A DNA stretch of 5,266 nucleotides from Lentisphaerota bacterium (GTDB lineage Bacteria; Verrucomicrobiota; Lentisphaeria; Oligosphaerales; PUNB01): positions 1 through 5,266 of the forward strand of contig PUNB01000141.1 of NCBI GenBank assembly GCA_003552565.1, given 5' to 3'. A program made the position numbers and the translations under genes. The notes below the pieces were generated by a model. That model saw only the letters and a program-made list of their open reading frames with translations. It did no database searches and was not told the DNA's origin. Positions 1-5,208 of the stretch are shown here, one piece after another. Position 1 is the first letter of the stretch; the number at the start of each line of letters is the position of its first letter.

Positions 1-115
1 GACTAGGTGTGGTGGGACTAAGTGTGGTGGGACGAAGTGTGGTGGGACTAAGTGTGGGGGACGAAGTGTGGTGGACTAAGTGTGGTGGACGAAGTGCGGG
101 GGACGAAGTGTATCC
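1..115. repeat. Degenerate tandem array of 14-15 bp units (runs off left edge)
   Basis: Eight consecutive copies of the unit GAC(T/G)AAGTGTGGTGG can be read directly. Three 15-bp units start at 1, 16 and 31, four 14-bp units start at 46, 60, 74 and 88, and a last degenerate unit starts at 102 and dissolves into TATCCCCC. The fourth base alternates T/G through most of the array (T,T,G,T,G,T,G,G), so a two-unit dimer of about 28-29 bp may be the real period. The unit contains an in-frame stop in one frame and the length shifts between 15 and 14 bp, so it does not look coding. It lies downstream of queA, and the left boundary is outside the window. It fits an intergenic minisatellite-like array; function unknown. 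Confidence 0.9.
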
Positions 116-119
116 CCCG
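97..119. repeat. GC-rich inverted repeat closing the tandem array
   Basis: CGGGGGA (97-103) and TCCCCCG (113-119) are perfect 7-bp inverted arms around the 9-nt loop CGAAGTGTA. The left arm and loop are formed by the last array units, and the right arm is the first non-array sequence. In the queA direction the hairpin would lie 26 nt past the stop codon. It is not followed by a T tract on either strand, so it is not a standard Rho-independent terminator. It could be a transcript-end structure or a REP-like element. Confidence 0.6.
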
Positions 120-125
120 GCATTC

Positions 126-148
126 CTAGCCTGAAAAAATCAGGCTAG
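126..148 (-). terminator. Hairpin overlapping the queA stop codon, possible terminator
   Basis: CTAGCCTGA (126-134) and TCAGGCTAG (140-148) form a perfect 9-bp stem around a 5-nt A/T loop. The queA stop codon TAG (minus strand, 147-145) lies inside the first arm as transcribed. There is no U-rich tail after the stem; the only T run on the minus strand is the loop. The stem could protect the mRNA 3' end or help end transcription, but an intrinsic terminator cannot be claimed from the sequence. Confidence 0.45.
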
Positions 149-1176
149 ACGATCAACATACAGTCACCGTAACTGTAAAAGCGCATTCTTTCCCGAATCG
201 CCATCTGATAACTTTCCAGGAGTTCCTCCCGGCCGCAGAAGATGGAGACCAGCATCATCAGAGTTGAACGCGGCAGGTGAAAGTTGGTCAGCAGGCAGTC
301 CACCGCTCGCGGTTTCATCGGGGGATGCAGAAACAGCCGGGTTTTCCCCTCGCCGGCACGCACCTTGCCTTCCTGGTCCGCCAGAGTTTCCAGCACTCGC
401 ACCGTGGTGGTGCCGACACCGATCACACGTCCCCCTATTCGGCGGGTCTGGTTGATCGCTGCCGCGGCAGGGGGAGTAAGATGGTAATATTCTTCATGCA
501 TTTTATGGTCTTCGATGCACTTGGAACGTACCGGCTGGAAGGTGCCTGGACCGGTGTGCAGGGTCAGGCGGACGATGGTGGCGCCTTTTTGCTCTATGGC
601 CGATAGAATTTCCTGCTCGAAGTGAAGTCCCGCGGTCGGGGCGGCGACGGCGCCTGGACGAGCGCTGTAAACTGTCTGGTAGCGTTGTCTGTCAGCTTCC
701 GCCGGGGAGCGCTGAATATATGGCGGCAGGGGAATTTCGCCTTGCTGCTGAAGAAGAGCGAGAACGTCCTGGCAATTGAATTCAACCTCAAAGGCTCCCT
801 CGGAATCGCGTTTGATGACGGTCAGCTCGGCTTCCGGCGGATTGCCGAAGCACACTTTGTCGCCCGCTTTCAGGCGACGGCCGGGTTTCAGGAACGCGTG
901 CCACCTGGAGGGGGTGATTTCCTCAAGTAAAAGAGCTTCCACCTTGCCGCCGGTACCGGGCCGGCGGCCGTGCAGTCGGGCCGGAATAACCTGCGTGTCA
1001 TTAATCGCCAAACAGTCGCCCGACTTAATGTATTCGACAATCTCGGGAAAAGGCCGGATTATTTTTTGCCGATGCCGCCGGTCAATCACCAGCATACGCG
1101 AGGCGGTTCTCTGTGCCGGCGGCTCCTGGGCAATCAGTTCGGGGGGCAGTTGATAGTCGAAATCTTTTACTTGCAT
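145..1176 (-). CDS. queA: S-adenosylmethionine:tRNA ribosyltransferase-isomerase (QueA)
   Basis: QueA transfers and isomerises the ribosyl moiety of S-adenosylmethionine onto 7-aminomethyl-7-deazaguanine at the wobble position of GUN-anticodon tRNAs, giving epoxyqueuosine. It is a cytoplasmic enzyme. The 343 residues match the family's usual length and carry its blocks in order: FDYQLPPELIAQEP near residue 6, NDTQVIPARLHGRR at 59-72, GEIPLPPYI at 146-154, TVYSARPGAVAAPTAGLHF at 168-186, LHTGPGTFQPVR at 206-217, MHEEYY at 226-231, GVGTTTVRVLE at 253-263, TNFHLPRSTLMMLV at 297-310 and the terminal RFYSYGDCMLI. The ATG gives the normal MxVxDFDYxLP amino end. It starts 7 nt after the UbiB-family stop codon and has no clear Shine-Dalgarno sequence, so translation is probably coupled to the upstream gene. 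No tgt neighbour is visible; downstream is the repeat array. Confidence 0.97.
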   Translation of the reverse strand: MQVKDFDYQLPPELIAQEPPAQRTASRMLVIDRRHRQKIIRPFPEIVEYIKSGDCLAINDTQVIPARLHGRRPGTGGKVEALLLEEITPSRWHAFLKPGRRLKAGDKVCFGNPPEAELTVIKRDSEGAFEVEFNCQDVLALLQQQGEIPLPPYIQRSPAEADRQRYQTVYSARPGAVAAPTAGLHFEQEILSAIEQKGATIVRLTLHTGPGTFQPVRSKCIEDHKMHEEYYHLTPPAAAAINQTRRIGGRVIGVGTTTVRVLETLADQEGKVRAGEGKTRLFLHPPMKPRAVDCLLTNFHLPRSTLMMLVSIFCGREELLESYQMAIRERMRFYSYGDCMLIV

Positions 1177-1183
1177 GATACAA

Positions 1184-2857
1184 TTATGATCGAGACCGGA
1201 TAATGGAGATGATCATGCCGATGCCAAGCATGGCGGCGGCTAGGTATCCGAAGATGCCCAGCTGCTGATATGTCACCAGCTGCAGCAGAGTGCCGTCCTG
1301 CGGCACCAGCATGCTGGAACTGACCAGCAGCCCCGTGATAATCAAGGCGAAGCTGATACGGCTGGAACTTTTGTTCAAAGTGTCTGAAAGTTCATTCAAA
1401 TGCTCATGATGAATACGCATCTGGAACTTGCCGGTGCGGGCTTTGCTGATGATACTGTTCAGATCATCCGGCAGCCGGGCGGCTAGCTCACTGGCGCCTC
1501 TGGCGGCGTTGCGAACGTTACGGCTGAGGTTGCGCGGGTCCATCGCCCGGAGCCGGTAGCGCTTGGCGTAAGGCTGCAGATGTTCGATGATATTATAATC
1601 CGGGTTCATGGTGGTGGCCATGTTTTCAGTGGTAAGCATGGCCTTCAACATGAGAGTGAATTGTCGCGGCGGCCGGATGTGATTGTTTCTTATAATATCG
1701 AAGATTTCAGCGAACAGTTCATTGAAAGGTATTTCCGCCAACGGCAGTCCATAATAATTTGCCAGCATCGCTTCCATCTGCCCCCGCAGACGGTTTTCAT
1801 CGGTTCGCTCCGAGAGCATATTATGGCGGTCCAGCGCCCGCATAAGGATATCCGCGTCGTTGTCGACGATGGCCACCATCATTTCATTCATCAGCTGCAG
1901 ATCGCCTCTTCCGAGTCTGGCCACCTGTCCGAAATCAAGCGGCGCCAGAACGTTATTCTCCATGATCAGCAGATTGCCGGGATGCGGATCGGTGTGAAAA
2001 AGGCCGTGCTCGAAAATTTGACTTAGTACGAACCGAGTGCCGTTTTCTGAAATGGTAAGAGGCTCCAGTCCCGCCTGCAGCATGTCCTCTCTGGTCCCCG
2101 GCCGCAGGCCGTGGATGTATTCCATAACTAAAACGCCTTCAGTGCAGAATTGTCGGTAAAAAGCGGGGATTCGTACGGTCTGATCGTTCTGAAAGTTCAG
2201 GCGGAAACGGGTCAGATTCTGGCGTTCATGATTAAGGTCGGCTTCCTGTAAAATGGCGCGCGAAAATTCCTCCACCATCTGTTGAACATCGATCTCGCTG
2301 TCCTCAAACAAGATAATCCTGAGTAAATTGGTAATATCCCGCAGGATGCCGATTTCAGCGCGGATGGTTTCAACAATGCCCGGCCGGCGAATTTTTATGG
2401 CCACCTCTTCGCCGGTCGGCAGGCGTCCATAGTGAACTTGAGCAATAGAGCCGGCGGCAAGGGGTTCACGATCAAATTCCGCGAAAAGAGAATCAATTGA
2501 ATCCTCGAGATGGTGTTCCAGCTCCTGAATGATTTCCCGGCTGGGAAGGGGAGGGACATCGTCCTGCAGTTTTTCCAGTTCTCTGATGTACTCTTTGGGA
2601 ATCAGATCCGGGCGGGTGCTCAGAAGCTGGCCGAGCTTAATAAACATCGGCCCCATTTCTTCCAGAGCCAAACGAACCCGTACGGGACGGCTATGGCGCT
2701 GCACCGGTTTCTTTCCGCGCCGGCGCCGAAACCAGCCTAGGAAGGAGAAAGGAAAGCGATCTCGCGCGGCCTCGGAGGCTTCCTGAAAACCGTACTTTCC
2801 CAGTACCGCCACGATATGCCGATAACGTCGGAGTTGATGTAAATTACGACCGAACAA
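1184..2857 (-). CDS. UbiB/AarF/ABC1 (ADCK) family kinase-like protein
   Basis: This is an atypical protein-kinase-like ATP-binding protein of the UbiB family, membrane-bound and linked to quinone or isoprenoid lipid metabolism. The 557 residues are typical in length. The family KxGQ motif is at 74-77 (IKLGQLLSTRPDLIP), the Ala/Gly-rich loop is LAAGSIAQVH at 133-142, the ATP-binding Lys is K155 (VAIKIRRPG), and ExD is E205/D207 (LQEADLNHERQN). The catalytic loop HTDPHPGN is at 288-295 and DFG at 308-310. Two hydrophobic C-terminal helices (about 501-520 and 533-553) should anchor it in the membrane. The start is TTG: an in-frame TAG lies upstream with no ATG between, and GGAAG sits 9 nt before the TTG. 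Whether it serves ubiquinone or menaquinone synthesis, or another lipid role, cannot be told here, so no gene symbol is given. It is probably co-transcribed with queA. Confidence 0.93.
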   Translation of the reverse strand: MFGRNLHQLRRYRHIVAVLGKYGFQEASEAARDRFPFSFLGWFRRRRGKKPVQRHSRPVRVRLALEEMGPMFIKLGQLLSTRPDLIPKEYIRELEKLQDDVPPLPSREIIQELEHHLEDSIDSLFAEFDREPLAAGSIAQVHYGRLPTGEEVAIKIRRPGIVETIRAEIGILRDITNLLRIILFEDSEIDVQQMVEEFSRAILQEADLNHERQNLTRFRLNFQNDQTVRIPAFYRQFCTEGVLVMEYIHGLRPGTREDMLQAGLEPLTISENGTRFVLSQIFEHGLFHTDPHPGNLLIMENNVLAPLDFGQVARLGRGDLQLMNEMMVAIVDNDADILMRALDRHNMLSERTDENRLRGQMEAMLANYYGLPLAEIPFNELFAEIFDIIRNNHIRPPRQFTLMLKAMLTTENMATTMNPDYNIIEHLQPYAKRYRLRAMDPRNLSRNVRNAARGASELAARLPDDLNSIISKARTGKFQMRIHHEHLNELSDTLNKSSSRISFALIITGLLVSSSMLVPQDGTLLQLVTYQQLGIFGYLAAAMLGIGMIISIIRSRS

Positions 2858-2866
2858 GGGAAATTG

Positions 2867-2871
2867 CTTCC
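2867..2871 (-). promoter_or_regulatory. Ribosome binding site for the UbiB-family TTG start
   Basis: The minus strand reads GGAAG followed by 9 nt and then TTG at 2857. This supports the TTG as initiator, because no ATG or GTG occurs between it and the upstream in-frame TAG about 36 nt away. A small inverted repeat, ATTCC/GGAAT (2896-2900 with 2907-2911), lies just upstream of this site. Confidence 0.5.
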
Positions 2872-2970
2872 GAGGTTGGGGGGGTTGTAAATTCTATTCC
2901 TTCAACGGAATCCAGGGGGTGAATTTTGACAGCGACACGGGCGAAAAAGTGTTTAAGTGCTTCGACTAAT

Positions 2971-3013
2971 GTAAGACAAGCTTATACTCACTGAGTCAAA
3001 AGCTTTGGCTTAC
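2971..3013. promoter_or_regulatory. 43-bp interrupted palindrome upstream of the UbiB-queA operon
   Basis: Three nested pairs of arms share one centre: GTAAG (2971-2975) with CTTAC (3009-3013), AAGCTT (2978-2983) with AAGCTT (3000-3005), and ACTC (2986-2989) with GAGT (2993-2996), around a 3-nt loop. They are separated by 2/3-nt asymmetric internal loops, so 15 base pairs could form. A candidate -35, TTGACT (minus strand, 2999-2994), lies inside it. The hexamer 17 bp downstream, TCTTAC (2976-2971), is a poor -10. The element could be an operator over a promoter for the UbiB-queA operon, or a structured RNA. The palindrome is seen directly; both roles are inference. Confidence 0.5.
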
Positions 3014-3066
3014 GTCAGTTTTTGGCACTTTACACCCCCCGCCCGCGGTCTTGCACCATGTCTAAA

Positions 3067-3093
3067 CTGGGATGCATTGCTTTTGCATTCCAG
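3067..3093 (-). terminator. Hairpin 13 nt after the phasin stop, probable weak terminator
   Basis: CTGGGATGCA (3067-3076) and TGCATTCCAG (3084-3093) are 10-nt arms around a 7-nt loop. In the minus-strand RNA they pair with a single A/C mismatch, and the stem is followed by TTTAGAC, a very short U run. As plus-strand RNA the mismatch becomes a G-U pair and the stem is complete, but no gene ends there from that side. The position just after the phasin gene fits a weak terminator or processing stem. Confidence 0.45.
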
Positions 3094-3106
3094 AAGTGAA
3101 GTCTGG

Positions 3107-3409
3107 TTATTTCTGTTCTTTCTTGCGTTGCAGCTGATCGATTTTTTTCTCCAGGCGGTCAAAATCTTCTTTGCTCGGAAGATTGAGGTTGGCCAGAGAC
3201 TTGCCCAGCTGTCGTCCAATCATCGACTCCAGTTCCTGACGGTTTTTCTCCGCGTAATCCATGACTTCAGAAACAAAGCCTTCCTTGTTCTCCCGCGCGG
3301 CTTCGCCGCGCTTGACGTACTCGTCAAAAATCTCTTCCGCTTTTTCACGGGTCATGGATATGGCACCGAGGCCGGCAGACATGATTTTTTCCATTGATTC
3401 AAACATCAT
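3107..3409 (-). CDS. Phasin-like small protein (polyhydroxyalkanoate granule/regulator family)
   Basis: This 100-residue, highly charged, helix-rich protein lacks cysteine, signal peptide and membrane segment. The pattern is that of the short phasin-superfamily proteins annotated as polyhydroxyalkanoate synthesis regulators. An amphipathic N-terminal helix (MMFESMEKIMSAGLGAISMT) is followed by a charged helix with REKAEEIFDEYVKRGEA at about 21-37. A linker, NLNLPSKEDFDRLEKKIDQL, leads into a short C-terminal coiled coil ending in lysine-rich RKKEQK. Such proteins coat storage granules or assist membrane or lipid processes. No polyhydroxyalkanoate synthase is visible here, so a granule role is not shown. 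AAGGA lies 7 nt before the first ATG; the adjacent second ATG (3406) is also possible. It sits upstream of the UbiB-family gene on the same strand, separated by a hairpin and a palindrome, so it is probably its own unit. Confidence 0.8.
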   Translation of the reverse strand: MMFESMEKIMSAGLGAISMTREKAEEIFDEYVKRGEAARENKEGFVSEVMDYAEKNRQELESMIGRQLGKSLANLNLPSKEDFDRLEKKIDQLQRKKEQK

Positions 3410-3457
3410 AATTTTTTCCTTTTTTTTCGTGAGTTTCTTTATACACTACAACTTAAA

Positions 3458-3488
3458 ATGAATGTATTCATCATCTGCCAATTTGCAA
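3458..3488 (-). promoter_or_regulatory. Candidate phasin promoter with overlapping palindrome
   Basis: On the minus strand, TTGCAA (3488-3483) and TACATT (3466-3461) are 16 bp apart; each matches the sigma-70 consensus at four of six positions. The -10 lies within the perfect 14-bp palindrome ATGAATGTATTCAT (3458-3471), a possible repressor site. A stronger-looking TATAAA (3443-3438) nearby has no matching -35. All of this is weak evidence from base patterns only. Confidence 0.25.
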
Positions 3489-3531
3489 GTGTTTCAGTTA
3501 AAAAAAGTAATCCGTCAGTCATAGGTGCAAC

Positions 3532-3618
3532 GTTTGAAAACAAACAGTCGGAAAACGAGTACGGCGATGAGAACGGCGGGCGATTCGAGCGACTCGTGGC
3601 CCGTTCTCGTCAACCGAC
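3532..3618 (-). terminator. Large stem-loop with U-rich tail after the aldo/keto reductase gene
   Basis: GTCGG (3547-3551) pairs with CCGAC (3614-3618). Inside it, GAGAAC (3569-3574) pairs with GTTCTC (3603-3608), GGGC (3578-3581) with GCCC (3599-3602), and CGAG (3586-3589) with CTCG (3593-3596). In the reductase direction this structure is followed at once by TGTTTGTTTT (3546-3537), as expected of an intrinsic terminator, although the stem is long and interrupted. The tail itself is part of a small hairpin, GTTTG/CAAAC (3532-3545). The structure begins 43 nt past the reductase stop codon. A role as phasin leader or small RNA is an alternative. Confidence 0.4.
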
Positions 3619-3661
3619 ATGAATTTTATCTTTCACTGACGCATTACACTAAGCGACAATT

Positions 3662-4684
3662 TCAACCGGAGCACTGGTTCAGAAATTCCCGGTACAGGTT
3701 TAGCTCTCGCTTGAGCAGTTTCGGTGGGTCCAGGTAGTAAGGGCATCGTTCTCGACATTTGCCGCATTCCCGGCAGTTCTGAATTTTTTCCATTTGCATT
3801 TGCCTTTCCGGGGTAATGAATGTCCACCAGCGGGCTCTTTTTAGCAGCAGCGACATTCTTGCCGCTGTGGGAATGGGGATCTCGGCGGGACATGGAAGGC
3901 AATAACCGCATGCGCGGCAAAAGGAGCCGGTCAATTCCCGCCGGTCATTGGCGATCACTTTTCGCAAGCGCTGATCCAGAACAGGGAGGGTGTTTTCCAG
4001 GTCTATGAACTGTTCGAGTTCCTGCAGTTGCTGAATCCCCCAGATCGGGATTACATTTGGATACTGGCGTAGGTAAGCGAAAGCCGCTTCGGCATGGTTG
4101 ATCAGGCCGCCGGAAAGAGCTTTCATAGCGATAAAGCCGATGTTTGCCCGAGCACATTGATGGACCAGTTGGACTTCTTCTTCCGAGGCCAAATGACAGA
4201 AGGGGTATTGCAAGGTATCATACAAACCGCTGTTAACAGCTTGACGGGCCACTTCCAGGCGGTGGTTGGTAATGCCAAGGAAGCGAATCATTCCCTTCTC
4301 CTGGGCTTTGAGCATAGCAGCGTAGGAGCTGTTTTCATCTTCCGGGTCGGGCGGAGATGAGGGATTATGCAGCTGTAAAATGTCCACATAATCAGTTTTC
4401 AGGTTTTTCAGGCTGGTTTGCAGGTCGCTAAAAAGCTTATCACCATCTTTAGCGTTGCTTTTGGTGGCAATGATAATTTCATCCCGGCGCTTGCTTAAAG
4501 CGAAGCCGATTTTTTCTTCACTGTCCGAATAGTTTCGAGCGGTGTCAAAAAAATTTATGCCCGCGTCCACCGCCCGGCGCAGAATCTTCGTTGCCTGTTG
4601 TTTATCCACGCGTTGTATCGGCAGGGCACCGAAAGCGGTGCGAGTGACCATTAACCCGGTTCTTCCAAGTTGTACTTTTTCCAT
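3662..4684 (-). CDS. Aldo/keto reductase with C-terminal double 4Fe-4S ferredoxin-like domain
   Basis: This is a predicted cytoplasmic oxidoreductase of 340 residues. An NAD(P)H-type aldo/keto reductase barrel fills about residues 1-245. It opens with VQLGRTGLMV and has the catalytic tetrad D47 (NFFDTARNYSDSE), Y52, K75 (IATKS) and H106 (DILQLHNP), plus the FLGITNH strand at 135-141. The C-terminal part carries two CxxCxxCxxxCP motifs, C256/C259/C262/C265 and C304/C307/C310/C314, expected to hold two 4Fe-4S clusters. This fusion is a known family, common in anaerobes; its substrate and electron partner are usually undefined. The start is fixed by an in-frame TGA 9 nt upstream. No clear Shine-Dalgarno sequence is present in AAATAAATGACTGATC before the ATG, so initiation looks weak or leader-dependent. 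The gene has its own 5' region with a 20-bp palindrome and appears monocistronic. Confidence 0.93.
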   Translation of the reverse strand: MEKVQLGRTGLMVTRTAFGALPIQRVDKQQATKILRRAVDAGINFFDTARNYSDSEEKIGFALSKRRDEIIIATKSNAKDGDKLFSDLQTSLKNLKTDYVDILQLHNPSSPPDPEDENSSYAAMLKAQEKGMIRFLGITNHRLEVARQAVNSGLYDTLQYPFCHLASEEEVQLVHQCARANIGFIAMKALSGGLINHAEAAFAYLRQYPNVIPIWGIQQLQELEQFIDLENTLPVLDQRLRKVIANDRRELTGSFCRACGYCLPCPAEIPIPTAARMSLLLKRARWWTFITPERQMQMEKIQNCRECGKCRERCPYYLDPPKLLKRELNLYREFLNQCSG

Positions 4685-4752
4685 GATCAGTCATTTATTT
4701 GGTTTTCTAGCGAGGCTCCATGCGAAAAGGGGTTGAGGCCTGAGTTTGTGCT

Positions 4753-4803
4753 CACCTTGTCTCGTTATGTTGCATGCAACATAAGTCTCGCACCTTGTCT
4801 CGT
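4753..4803. promoter_or_regulatory. Perfect 20-bp palindrome flanked by 13-bp direct repeats, possible operator
   Basis: TTATGTTGCATGCAACATAA (4765-4784) is a perfect palindrome. CACCTTGTCTCGT occurs at 4753-4765 and again at 4791-4803, and GTCTCG occurs three times (4759-4764, 4785-4790, 4797-4802). The palindrome is 81-100 bp upstream of the reductase ATG, a fit for a dimeric regulator's site. On the plus strand TTGTCT (4757-4762) and CATAAG (4780-4785), 17 bp apart, would form a moderate sigma-70 promoter across the palindrome, pointing away from the reductase. An attachment or recombination site is an alternative reading. Confidence 0.5.
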
Positions 4804-4817
4804 CCGCCTCATGCGGA
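4803..4817. repeat. Small hairpin next to the palindrome
   Basis: TCCGC (4803-4807) and GCGGA (4813-4817) form a 5-bp GC-rich stem around the loop CTCAT. It has no U-rich tail on either strand. It directly follows the second 13-bp direct repeat and may be part of the same regulatory or recombination region. Confidence 0.3.
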
Positions 4818-4938
4818 TCACCGCTTTGGTATAGCAGCTTATGTGAAACACGGTTCTTCGTTCAATGTTCGATGTTTCTCCCTCGGGGTATCCAGCGTGC
4901 ACCGCGCCGGCGGCGGGGCTTGTATGAGACTCGCTGCT

Positions 4939-5208
4939 TCAGGTTTCGGCGTTTTTCGGTGCGGTTTTCCTTGCTTCTTCCAAAACGGCTGTAATCATTT
5001 TTTTGGAAATCACTCCGCCACCCTTTTCCGAGTAATCGGTCTGCAGTCCGAGCCAGGAGTGGAGGCGGGAGTCGCCGCAAATGTCCGATTGATCGGCGGA
5101 CTGGCGGCGGTTCGGCAGGGGAATGAATTCGCCGTTTTCCGGGTGGCGCCCGGTGATTACGAAGGCCGGCTGGTCCGTATTGAAGATCTCTACTTTGAAG
5201 AGTCCGGT
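4939..5208 (-). pseudogene. Probable C-terminal gene fragment, unidentified protein, start missing
   Basis: The minus strand is open for 89 codons and ends at TGA (4941-4939). It opens directly after an in-frame TAA (5211-5209) and has no ATG, GTG or TTG in its first two thirds; the first is GTG at codon 66, and the only Met is residue 71. Yet the product looks like real protein: KVEIFNTDQPAFVITGRHP, then ENGEFIPLPNRR, SRLHSWLGLQTDYSEKG and a charged C-terminal helix MITAVLEEARKTAPKNAET. The other two minus frames upstream are also closed by stops. It therefore looks like the tail of a truncated or frameshifted gene. I do not recognise the family; the VEIFxxxxxAFVITG stretch only faintly recalls primase-polymerase domains of mobile elements, which is not enough for a call. 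It overlaps a plus-strand frame in exact codon register, so part of one is likely a shadow. Confidence 0.45.

Noticed and set aside
1..102. G-quadruplex from the G-rich strand of the array
   Set aside because: The G runs are mostly GG or GGG separated by about 12-nt loops, too long for a confident quadruplex.
1..115. CRISPR array
   Set aside because: The 14-15 bp units abut directly with no unique spacers; it is a simple tandem repeat.
622..1203. Plus-strand open frames opposite queA
   Set aside because: queA matches its family from end to end on the minus strand; the opposite frames are composition shadows with no recognisable motif.
1580..2026. 148-codon plus-strand frame opposite the UbiB-family gene
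   Set aside because: It lies across the conserved HTDPHPGN and DFG region of the minus-strand gene and shows no family features of its own.
2926..2960. Plus-strand promoter beginning TTGACA near 2926
   Set aside because: The -35 is perfect, but there is no acceptable -10 at 16-18 bp and no plus-strand gene downstream.
3005..3397. 130-codon plus-strand frame opposite phasin
   Set aside because: It is antisense to a convincing small gene, and its phenylalanine/leucine-rich product is what the complement of a Lys/Glu-rich helix gives.
4862..5080. 72-codon minus-strand frame starting MRRLPPPLL
   Set aside because: The Arg-rich product is low in protein-like character, and another minus frame of the same stretch (4939-5208) is far better.
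4774..5150. Long plus-strand reading from ATG 4774 or 4924 into the right-edge frame
   Set aside because: There is no ribosome site, no signal peptide, and an implausible Cys/Phe/His-rich composition. It begins inside the 20-bp palindrome and is antisense, in codon register, to the better minus-strand fragment.
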